Assembly: GCA_910585615.1 (NCBI GenBank)
Contig: CAJUFO010000006.1
Coordinates: forward strand, 1-64,000
Direction of reading: 5' to 3'
Length of the DNA stretch: 64,000 bases
Source: an uncultured Acetatifactor sp.
GTDB taxonomy: Bacteria > Bacillota > Clostridia > Lachnospirales > Lachnospiraceae
Positions 17,458-25,268 of the stretch are shown here, in pieces; position 1 is the first letter of the stretch, and every line of letters starts with the position of its first letter. The notes beneath the pieces were generated by a model, which had not been told where the DNA came from, ran no database searches, and was given only the letters and a program-made list of their open reading frames with translations. A program made the translations under genes and the position numbers.

Positions 17458-19683
17458 TTATTTGCATTTTCCATCAAAATTTTGTATCATGTCCCGTTTC
17501 AGCCCGTCAAAATCCAGATAATCCTCAATGAACTGCTTCCGCAGCAGCTCCAGGGGGATGAATTCATTGTACTTCCCGTTGATCTGAATCTTGTCCGGCA
17601 GGGGCAGGCTGTAGAGGTCCAGGTCGGAATGCAGGATGTCGCTGATGATGCCCGCCAGCTCCTCTTTGCTCCCGTTAAAGACCACCTCCAGGTACAGGCA
17701 GGTGCTCCAGGGAATCTTGCTCTTGATCTTGCGCTGGAGCAGCGCATAGTGCAGCGTCACCAACTGCCTGGTACCCACCCAGGGGAATATGGCGAACTTC
17801 TGTTTGGACAGTTCCGTCACCAGATTGTCCAGGATGCCGCTGTTCCGGGCGATGTACTGGATTTCCAAAAGGCGCTCCTGGCAGCGGTCGCTTAAATAAG
17901 GATACGGGGCGTCCCGCTCCAGGACGCTGCGCACCTTGCGGACCAGCACCGTGTGGAGCTCCGCCTCGAAATCCCTGTCCCAGTCCACCACGGAGATGCC
18001 GGGCACCCGTTTCACGAACAGCACCTTGGACTTCACATTGATGTCCACTGTCTCCCAGGACATGCCTGCCAAAGCGAAGCGGGTGCCCACGGGATAGGTC
18101 TTGTCCACGGTGCCGATCGTCCGGTTCTCCTCCTTCACCAGCAGGTACTCCGGGGCCAGGAACACCGTCAGGAACTTGTGGCTGTTCACCTCCCGCTCCC
18201 CGGCCCGCCCAATCAGCAGACCGTCATGCTCGGAGCGCTCCAGCTGCTCGATATAGATTAGGTGCAGCAGCAGCTTCTTATAGTCCTCCTGGGAAATCTT
18301 CCGGAAAGCCCCCAGCGTGAGGACTGCCTGGGCCAGCCCGGCGGGGGACATCTCCCCATTGCTCTTCAGGATGCTCATGGTCTGGTGGTACAGCAGGTTA
18401 TAGGGATGGTGCCTGGGCGGGATGGGCTCCATCCAGTGGTCCCTCAGGTACAGCTCGATGATGGCGATCGTCCGGATGAACTCCCAGTTGATGGGGCCCA
18501 GGATGTCGGAGGAATTGATCTTGATGCTCTCCACGAAGGTGAACAGCAGCTGGGGCACCTGCCCCCGCCGTCCGCAGCGGCCCAGCCTCTGGGCGAAGCT
18601 GGATACGTTCAGGGGCGCGCCTATCTGCACCGCCTGATCCAGGGAGCCGATGTCGATGCCAAGCTCCAAAGTCACGGTGGCCCCGGTGACGATTTTCTCA
18701 TCGGCGGACTTCATCTCGTCCTCCGTGGTCTCCCGCAGCAGGGCGGAGACATTGCCGTGGTGGACGCGGTATACGTCAGGCGCTTTATGTTTCAGCGCTA
18801 TTTCGCGCAGATTGGCCATGATGAACTCGATTTCCTCCCGGCTGTTGGCGAAGATGATGGTCTTCTTGTCCAGGGTCTGGCGGAAGAGGTACTCGTAATG
18901 CTCCCTGTCGCCCATATCGCCGCCGGTGTCCTTGTCCACGATGTTCATGCTGCCGTTCCGCTCCACCAGGTCCCGCTTGTCCGACACGTTCACGAAACGC
19001 TCGATGTGCAGACGGACGCGCTTTTTCCCCTCGTCCGTCACCGGAGCCGCGCATCGCCTGCCGGTGCCCGTGTTCAGCCAGTCCTGGGCCAGGGACATGT
19101 CCCCCAAAGTGGCGGAGAGGCCTATCCTGCGGGGATTTACGCCGGTGAGGGCCCTCAGCCGCTCCAGCACGCAGAGAAGCTGCAGCCCCCTTTCGTCCCG
19201 CATGAAAGAGTGCACCTCATCGATGATGACGAAGCGCAGGTCGCAGAACATATTCAGGCAGGCCCCCCGCTTGTTGGTGATCAGGCTCTCCAGGGATTCC
19301 GGGGTGATCTGCAGGATGCCCTCCGGATGCTTGATCAGCCTGTCCTTTTTGTCCACGGAGGCATCCCCGTGCCATTTGGTGACGGGTATATTGGAGTCTA
19401 AGAGCATCTGCTCCAGGCGCTTGAACTGGTCGTTGATCAGCGCTTTCAGAGGGGAGATGTACATGGCCCCCACGGAGCGGGCCGGGTTCTCATAAAGATG
19501 CGTGAGCACCGGAAGGAAGGCTGCTTCCGTCTTGCCGGAAGCCGTGCCGGAGGACAGCAGCAGGTTGTCGTCGCTGTCGAAGATGACCTGGCAGGCCGCC
19601 ACCTGGTTGCCATGCAGCTCTTCCCATTTATTCTCATAGATAAAATCCTGTATAAAAGGCGCAAGCCTGTTGAATACGTCCAT
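17458..19683 (-). CDS. Lhr/BrxHI-like DEAD/DEAH superfamily 2 helicase
   Basis: A 741-residue ATP-dependent helicase. All SF2 motifs are visible: motif I SGTASGKTEA, Ia YISPLKALINDQ, II VIIDEVHSF (DEVH), III LSATLGD, IV IIFANSREE, V TLELGIDIGSLDQ and VI QRLGRCGRRGQ. The C-terminal third is a helicase-associated region with an FFALSKQKFAIFPWVG-like segment (LSKQKFAIFPWVGTRQLVTLH). This organisation matches Lhr-related helicases, including BrxHI of BREX. The start at 19683 has GGAG 8 bases upstream; the frame opens 30 bases earlier. It lies downstream of a DUF2791 ATPase and a TerB_N protein on the same strand, separated by a decayed gene. Together they look like one nucleic-acid-processing system. 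Specific activity on DNA or RNA is unknown. Confidence 0.88.
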   Translation of the reverse strand: MDVFNRLAPFIQDFIYENKWEELHGNQVAACQVIFDSDDNLLLSSGTASGKTEAAFLPVLTHLYENPARSVGAMYISPLKALINDQFKRLEQMLLDSNIPVTKWHGDASVDKKDRLIKHPEGILQITPESLESLITNKRGACLNMFCDLRFVIIDEVHSFMRDERGLQLLCVLERLRALTGVNPRRIGLSATLGDMSLAQDWLNTGTGRRCAAPVTDEGKKRVRLHIERFVNVSDKRDLVERNGSMNIVDKDTGGDMGDREHYEYLFRQTLDKKTIIFANSREEIEFIMANLREIALKHKAPDVYRVHHGNVSALLRETTEDEMKSADEKIVTGATVTLELGIDIGSLDQAVQIGAPLNVSSFAQRLGRCGRRGQVPQLLFTFVESIKINSSDILGPINWEFIRTIAIIELYLRDHWMEPIPPRHHPYNLLYHQTMSILKSNGEMSPAGLAQAVLTLGAFRKISQEDYKKLLLHLIYIEQLERSEHDGLLIGRAGEREVNSHKFLTVFLAPEYLLVKEENRTIGTVDKTYPVGTRFALAGMSWETVDINVKSKVLFVKRVPGISVVDWDRDFEAELHTVLVRKVRSVLERDAPYPYLSDRCQERLLEIQYIARNSGILDNLVTELSKQKFAIFPWVGTRQLVTLHYALLQRKIKSKIPWSTCLYLEVVFNGSKEELAGIISDILHSDLDLYSLPLPDKIQINGKYNEFIPLELLRKQFIEDYLDFDGLKRDMIQNFDGKCK

Positions 19684-19735
19684 TCTGCAGTCTCCATGTC
19701 TTATTGTGCACATAAATTGCGGAAAAGCTTGAAAA

Positions 19736-20203
19736 TCAACACTTTTGGGGACATGTTGAATTCCAAGTCGGAGATGTCCCCAGGCCGGTGAGGGAGGCCA
19801 GGGGGGACAGATCCCCGATGTCGTTGTCCCACAAATCCAGCTCCTTGAGCCCGGTCAGCCCCTCCAGGAAAGACAGGTCTCGGATGCCCTCGCCCCGGGC
19901 CTGAAAGCGCTTGGGGTGAATCAGCTCCGCCGCCCGCTCCTTGTCCCACTGCCAGCCCGGCTTTTGCTGGGCGGCCCGACGGGCGGGAAAGCCTTTCATC
20001 CCTCTCCAGGGGCAGCAAGGCCAGGGTCTGGCGTAGCTGCCCCTGGAAGTATCCGGCCCAGCTGTCACTGGGCCCCTGGTGGACAAAGCGATTATCCTCC
20101 AGCCATCTGGCACATTGTTTGGCGGGATCGGCTCCCTCGGGCCAGGTGAAGTCCGCCCCGATTGCCCTCCCGCTTTGGTCAAGACATCCTGATTATATCT
20201 CAA
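19736..20203 (-). pseudogene. Decayed leucine-rich-repeat gene fragment
   Basis: About 470 bases between the ATPase and helicase genes hold coding-like sequence split over frames. One frame reads GADFTWPEGADPAKQCARW, DNRFVHQGPSDSWAGYFQGQ and then LRQTLALLPLERDE. After a shift near 20000 the neighbouring frame continues with GFPARRAAQQKPGWQWDKE and then clear leucine-rich repeats, IRDLSFLEGLTGLKELDLWD and NDIGDLSPLASLTGLG. No intact start was found and the repeats end abruptly. The first third is not assigned to a family. It is probably a remnant of an LRR protein, either a lost fourth component of the system or an unrelated insertion. Confidence 0.65.
19747..19781. repeat. Inverted repeat at the end of the LRR remnant
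   Basis: Perfect 8-bp arms, GGGGACAT and ATGTCCCC, around a 19-base spacer. It marks the point where leucine-rich-repeat homology stops, about 65 bases before the helicase start. No T-run follows, so a terminator is not favoured. Confidence 0.5.
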
Positions 20204-20218
20204 ATTTATATCTCAAAT
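20193..20218. repeat. 13-bp perfect tandem duplication at the ATPase stop codon
   Basis: TTATATCTCAAAT occurs twice in a row (20193-20205 and 20206-20218). The second unit encodes the last residues and stop of the ATPase; the first lies just beyond it, at the junction with the decayed LRR gene. It may be the scar of a recombination or slippage event. Confidence 0.8.
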
Positions 20219-21585
20219 TCCCGGAATTCGTCCTGTATTTCTTCGTCCGGAATCCCTCCCTTGGCCATCTCAAAGCTGTTGTCCCCGAGAATCTGCGAGA
20301 CAGTCTTCTGGGGATTCTGGTGCAGGATATTGATCAGTTCGATAAAGTCACGGATAATCTCACGGGGCGTGATATGAGTCTCGGCACCCACGCGGTTATA
20401 TTCTACCGTCAGAAAATATACCAGATCCTCCTGAGTCAGTGCCGGAGTATAATTGTACAGCTGGGCATGAATGTTCTGCAGCTTCTCCACAAGGATGTAC
20501 ATTTCCTCCTGGGTCAGCATCTGGAGCCGGATGATGGGGGCGGACATATCCTTTACGTCCGCTGTGGCGAAATGTCCCTCAGCCAGCCGGGAGCGCAGCG
20601 CCTCATAGCTGAACACACCCTTATATTTATCCTCAATGCACTGGGGCGTGCCTCCCATGAGGAAACCGATATGCCGGGCTTTTCCCTGGAGCACATCATT
20701 GTACATGGTGAGGATTTTTTCATAATTATTGGCCCTGGTGATGGAATTTGGTATCTTGAAGATATTGACCAGCTCATCTATGATGACCAGCATCCCCTTA
20801 TATCCCGCCCCCACCAGAAAGGCTGCAAAAATCTTCAGGAAATCGTACCATGTCTCGTCTGTCACGATGAAATTGATGCCCAAATCCGCCTTGGCTTCCT
20901 TTCGGGTGGGATATTCTCCCCGAAACCATCTGAGCACATTGGATTTCAGGGACGCGTCATCCTCCCTGTAGGCTTTCCAATAGAGAACCACCGCTTTGGC
21001 GAACTCGAAACCGTTCACCATTCCCTCCAGGGAACCTGCCACGGCATAAATCTGCCGCTCCACCTCTCTGTCGAATTCTGCCGAAGAATCCGCCTCCGCC
21101 ATGTCTCCTGCGGCTGACTTTTCCCGGCTCCGGACATTTTCTTTTTCTTCCGCAGGAAGCCGCGTTCTGACCGACATCTGGATGCCGGAAATCCATTTCT
21201 CCAATATCAGCGGAAGCGCGCCTCCGTCCGGCTTTGACTTGGTGGACAGATTCTTGATCAGCTCCTTATAAGTAGCCAGCCCCTGTCCCTTGGTCCCGGC
21301 AAATCTCCGCTCCGGCGAAAGATCCGCGTCCACCACGGCAAAGCCTTTGGCTGTGGCATAGTTGCGGATCGTCTGGAGCAGGAAGCTCTTCCCGCTGCCG
21401 TATTTCCCCACGATAAAGCGGAAAGACGCGCCGCCCTCCTCAATCATCTCAATATCATGCAGGATCGCGGCGATTTCCTGTGTACGGCCCACCGTAATAT
21501 ATTCCAGCCCCGCTCTGGGCACCACGCCGCCCTTTAAGGCATTGATCAGAATATTGGCTATTCTTGTAGGTACCTGCTTTGTCAT
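20206..21585 (-). CDS. DUF2791 (BrxD-like) P-loop ATPase
   Basis: A 459-residue AAA-like ATPase. The N-terminus MTKQVPTRIANILINALKGG and the segment GRTQEIAAILHDIEMIEEGG are typical of the DUF2791/BrxD family. Walker A is VGKYGSGKSF (about 57-66) and Walker B GMLVIIDELVNIF (about 265-277). A sensor-like FLMGGTPQCIEDKYKGVFSY follows. The start overlaps the stop of the TerB_N gene by four bases (ATGA), which implies translational coupling. In type 2 BREX, as known from the literature, a relative works with an Lhr-like helicase. Here that helicase is the next intact gene. No PglZ or methyltransferase gene occurs in the window, so this is not a standard BREX locus. Confidence 0.85.
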   Translation of the reverse strand: MTKQVPTRIANILINALKGGVVPRAGLEYITVGRTQEIAAILHDIEMIEEGGASFRFIVGKYGSGKSFLLQTIRNYATAKGFAVVDADLSPERRFAGTKGQGLATYKELIKNLSTKSKPDGGALPLILEKWISGIQMSVRTRLPAEEKENVRSREKSAAGDMAEADSSAEFDREVERQIYAVAGSLEGMVNGFEFAKAVVLYWKAYREDDASLKSNVLRWFRGEYPTRKEAKADLGINFIVTDETWYDFLKIFAAFLVGAGYKGMLVIIDELVNIFKIPNSITRANNYEKILTMYNDVLQGKARHIGFLMGGTPQCIEDKYKGVFSYEALRSRLAEGHFATADVKDMSAPIIRLQMLTQEEMYILVEKLQNIHAQLYNYTPALTQEDLVYFLTVEYNRVGAETHITPREIIRDFIELINILHQNPQKTVSQILGDNSFEMAKGGIPDEEIQDEFREFEI

Positions 21586-23618
21586 AGGGATTCCACCATC
21601 TCCTTTACTTGCTCTCTGTAGTCGTCGTATAGTTCAAATCCATCGTCCAGGATGCTGTCGCCGATGGAGTCCATGGCCTTTTCGTTGATGCCGTCCATCA
21701 GCACCTCCAGCATGACACCCTGTCCGTCAGCGAAAGGCTTCAAGTTCGTCTCCCCCTCCGCCACCAGCCGCAAGGCCTTTCTCTCTGTCTCCGACAGCGC
21801 CTCTTTCAGGCTGTCCCAGGGGGACGCTGACCCGCTATTTCCAGAAGATTCTTGCGCAGTTTCAGATATTTCTCCTCCGTTTCCAGACAATTCATTTCTC
21901 TCTCCCGGCATTGCTCCATATAAGCTTTCTCTTTCCCGCGCCTGATTATTATCTGCTCCGGAAGGCTGCCCCATTTCGGCAGGCTGCTCTCTCCCGGAAA
22001 TCTCCCCATCATCTCTGCTGCTCTGCCCGGAATCCGCTTTCCCGGACAAAACCGCGGATTGCAGCAGCGGCTCCTCCGGGACTATCAGCCTCTCCTGTGT
22101 CGCCAATGCCTCCTGCCGGATTTTTTCCAGGGAAGCATTGTCCACCTTGACCACCGTCTTCGTGGCCTCCCTATAGAATTCCTCCACCGCAGCCGTGACG
22201 GTTTCCTCCAGGGATATCCCGTCCTTTCGCAGCTCGTCCGCCATCACAGGGCTTAAGGCATCCGGATTCGCGGTCAGCTTATGCTTATATTTCGTCAGCC
22301 GCCGCAGGACGGACTCCATCTGCTTCAGACAATAGCCCAGCAGCCGCTTCCCGCTCTCGGTGGTGATCATGGCGCTGAATGTCCAGCGGTTCTGGCTGCA
22401 CAGGTAAACCTCCTTCTCCGACAGCACCACCCGCCTGTCGGCCTGCCTTGCCGCCGGGTAGAACAGCGCCCCCTGAAACGGCATCCATGCCGCCATGCTC
22501 CGGGTGGGCTGGAAGATGTATTCCTCCAGATCCGCATGGCAGCCGTTGAAAGCCTTGCGCAGCCTGTCCATGGTAAAATAGAAGCAGTCCTGCACCAGCG
22601 CCTTGTTCTCTTCCGTATAAAAATTGGATTTCCTGATGTCGTACTTCGATATGGCACAATATAAATCGAACTTATCTTCCGGGTGGGCAAGTTTGGGATA
22701 ATATGCCTGCAGCCCGTTCTCCCCGATGAACTCCCGGAACGGCCTGGGAAGTTCATAATAGATATGGTAGTCCTTCAGCCATTTTACCGCATATTTGTCT
22801 AAGGACGCGTCATAGACCCGGTAGGCATCCCAGAAAAGCATCAGCCTCTCCAGGCCTTCCTCAGGGCCTTCCACGCCGATATTGTTCAGCAGTTCATAAA
22901 TATACAAAAAAGCGTATGACGTAGAGGTCTGCTGGATATTCCCCTGGCGCACCTGTGTCCTCCAGGTAAAGTATGTCCGCAATTGTCCGTACCCCATCAT
23001 CTGGTAATTGGGGAAATAGGCGGAGTAGGGCAGAACCCTCTCGCAGTCGTCCTCGAAGTCCTTCATGAACATGCCCTGCCGGTAAAAGAGCCTGGAGTTC
23101 TCCTGCTGGATCCTCTTGTCATAGAACCTGGAATTGCCAAAGACCAGTCCCCTGCTCTCCCTGGCGATGTCCCGCATCCGGTTAAAGCGCTCCCGCACGG
23201 GATCCGACTCCCTGGCCGCTTCCCGCGCTCCCGCGGAAATCTCTTCCCCCTGCGATTCCTGGCTCCGGTCGGTCCGCAAGACAAACTTCCCCACCCCGGG
23301 CATGGGGCAGGCGTCATATTCAATCTCGTAGTATGGGGCTTCCTCCGGGACGACATCGGGCACAGGCTTTGGGAGCGGCGCGGTTTTCCCCCGGGGAATC
23401 CGCTCCCCTCCGGAAAGCACCCCTTTCCCGGGCTGTCCGCTTTCCCCGAAAATCCCTTCTTCCATGGAATGCTCTTCTTCCATGGCAGATTCCTCTTCCA
23501 CGGAATACTCTTCTGCCATGGAATGCTCCTCTTCCATGGCAGGCCTCTGAATCTCCTCAAATATCTGAAACGCTTCAAATTCCCTTGGAATGCTCTTCTT
23601 CCATTCGTACTTTCCCAT
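21582..23618 (-). CDS. TerB_N / TerB_C domain protein
   Basis: A 678-residue protein from ATG23618, which has GGGGGA just upstream; a GTG 15 bases earlier is in frame. Residues about 10-110 are acidic and low-complexity, with an imperfect MEEEHS-type repeat. The TerB_N domain follows (about 140-350): MRDIARESRGLVFGNSRFYD, YFPNYQMMGYGQLRTYFTW and YAFLYIYELLNNIGV. A central region has HADLEEYIFQPTR. A TerB_C-like segment around KIRQEALATQERLIVPEEPL is followed by a variable linker and a C-terminal helical domain. TerB_N/TerB_C proteins have been linked by comparative genomics to membrane-associated stress and conflict systems with DUF2791 ATPases and helicases, exactly its neighbours here. It is the first gene of the unit and overlaps the ATPase gene by four bases. 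Confidence 0.85.
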   Translation of the reverse strand: MGKYEWKKSIPREFEAFQIFEEIQRPAMEEEHSMAEEYSVEEESAMEEEHSMEEGIFGESGQPGKGVLSGGERIPRGKTAPLPKPVPDVVPEEAPYYEIEYDACPMPGVGKFVLRTDRSQESQGEEISAGAREAARESDPVRERFNRMRDIARESRGLVFGNSRFYDKRIQQENSRLFYRQGMFMKDFEDDCERVLPYSAYFPNYQMMGYGQLRTYFTWRTQVRQGNIQQTSTSYAFLYIYELLNNIGVEGPEEGLERLMLFWDAYRVYDASLDKYAVKWLKDYHIYYELPRPFREFIGENGLQAYYPKLAHPEDKFDLYCAISKYDIRKSNFYTEENKALVQDCFYFTMDRLRKAFNGCHADLEEYIFQPTRSMAAWMPFQGALFYPAARQADRRVVLSEKEVYLCSQNRWTFSAMITTESGKRLLGYCLKQMESVLRRLTKYKHKLTANPDALSPVMADELRKDGISLEETVTAAVEEFYREATKTVVKVDNASLEKIRQEALATQERLIVPEEPLLQSAVLSGKADSGQSSRDDGEISGREQPAEMGQPSGADNNQARERESLYGAMPGERNELSGNGGEISETAQESSGNSGSASPWDSLKEALSETERKALRLVAEGETNLKPFADGQGVMLEVLMDGINEKAMDSIGDSILDDGFELYDDYREQVKEMVESL
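23459..23546 (-). repeat. Imperfect Glu-rich tandem repeat in the TerB_N gene
   Basis: The bases repeat the CTTCCATGGAATGCTC pattern with variations and encode consecutive M-E/A-E-E-x-S blocks at the N-terminus. The frame is kept. It looks like a flexible acidic tail prone to length change. Confidence 0.65.
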
Positions 23619-23743
23619 CTCTTCCCCCGACACACCCCAGCAGCAAATGCTCCAAACATTTGTTCCATTGTATCAAAAAGAAAAAGGATAGTCAATATGC
23701 AGACGGCAATTGAATCATTATTGAGCCGGTTTGCAGGTGCTTC

Positions 23744-25195
23744 CTATTCCCTGTCGCTCCAATGCAGAATCCGGGCATGCTGTTCTCCCCACACCAGCGC
23801 GCTTCCCGACTCTACAGCAGCCCAGGAATTAAAGGCTCCATGATCCTGCGTCTCCCGCACCGTATGGAACACGGCATTCTTCTCTATCACATGGCCTCCC
23901 CAGGTACCATCGCAGATATTGATACCGGCCCGCGGCACGTCCCAGATTGTATTGTGGACGATTTCTATCTCTTCGCAGACCTTCAGGCTGACTCCGGCGC
24001 TCTGTTTCTCCACCCTTCCGTTCCGGCAGAGCAGATTCCCCTCCACTCTGCATTTCGCCGGATAATCCGCTGAAGCCGGCCCGGGACTCAAGTCCATTTT
24101 TCCTTCTTCATGGACACTTTTGTAGCCAAATAGCGGACTCCTGACAGCCTTTGTATCCCCTGCCAAAAGAATGGCATTGGCGCCTGCGTCTGCTATTTCG
24201 CATCCGCGAATCAATGTATTTCGGTTATACCTGCTGATCGTGATGCCGTTTCCTCCAACGTCCAGCCCTTTACAGTCCAGAAAAGATATATGCTCCGTCC
24301 CCTCCAGGAAGACCGCCCCACCACGGTAAATACACCAGTCGCTGCGCAGCACCGGTTCCATCTGTTCCATGAATGTACGCCCTGCATGCCGGAATTCGAT
24401 TTCGGAAAAGGTGAGATGCCGCACCGGCTCATCTGCTGTTCCCTGAAGGGTCAAAAGGTTTTTCAGGCCGGCCACTTCGTAGACAGAATGCGACATATCC
24501 TCCCCCTGCGGCGGATAGTAATACAGATAGCCTTCCATATCGTCATAAAACCATTCGTCCGGGCTGTCCAGCTCTTCAAATATATTTTCAATGAACCGAA
24601 TCTCCCGGTGCATTTCGGATGGCCTGTTATTCTGCCATCCCCCCACATATTCCAGTTTCCCGTCCTTCGTTCTGCCTGTGATCTTGTAATGCATATCGCC
24701 CCATAAAGCCTGATGTATCGCATGGATATATCCTCCCTGCGGATTGGCATAACGGGCTGTACGCTCCTGTGAGAGGCAATCCGCCGAATATCCCTGGAAA
24801 TATCGGGCCGTCTCGTCATAATTCGGATACCGGGCCAGAATTTTCTTCTTACCGTTTACAAAAAGCTGGTCAAACGTCCGGCCTTTGCCTATAGCTGCTC
24901 TGAATACTCCGCCTAAAACCTGCTCCCATTTCGGGTAAATGCGGCACCCGCCGCTGATAACCGCATTTCCACATCCTCTGTAGACAATCGTTTCTTCCTC
25001 ATTCCCGGAATCTTCCGGCGTAAAGACCAACGGTTTTTCCAGATAATAAGTCCCCTCTCCCAGATTAACGGTAATCCCCTTCTTTTTTCTCTCACAGCCA
25101 TCCTGGCCAGCGCAATCGCCTTCTCAATCGACCGAATCGGGCGGCTTTCGCTTCCGACTCAATCATCGTCGCCATGAACCGAAACATATATCTGC
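23744..25195 (-). pseudogene. Right-handed beta-helix protein (GH141-like), broken
   Basis: The long intact part (about 428 residues to the stop at 23744) is a parallel beta-helix protein with stacked repeats such as HLTFSEIEFRHAGRTF and DVGGNGITISRYNRNTLIRG, as in GH141-like and pectinolytic enzymes. The 5' end is split. Homology to the expected opening (QIYVSVHGDDD, then VGSESRPIRSIEKAIALARM) lies in one frame interrupted by an in-frame TGA at 25159-25161 where related proteins usually have Trp. The frame then shifts within an A6 run (T6 on the plus strand, 25083-25088) before GITVNLGEGTYYLEKPL. AGGAGG at 25203-25208 is the old ribosome site, though no good start codon follows. The last gene of cassette 2, it may once have removed fucose or xylose from pectic oligosaccharides. 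Two lesions make inactivation likely. Confidence 0.75.
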
Positions 25196-25268
25196 TTTCT
25201 GTCCTCCTTCTGCCGTATGCTGGCGCAAGCGCGGCACTTGGCTCATTTCTCATGGAAATAAAAATACG

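Noticed and set aside
16109..17521. A 470-codon plus-strand open frame
   Set aside because: Antisense to the GH78-like gene, with no recognisable motif and no ribosome site.
17458..23618. A complete BREX locus
   Set aside because: Only ATPase and helicase relatives are present with TerB_N. No PglZ, PglX, BrxC or BrxA/B is encoded in the window.
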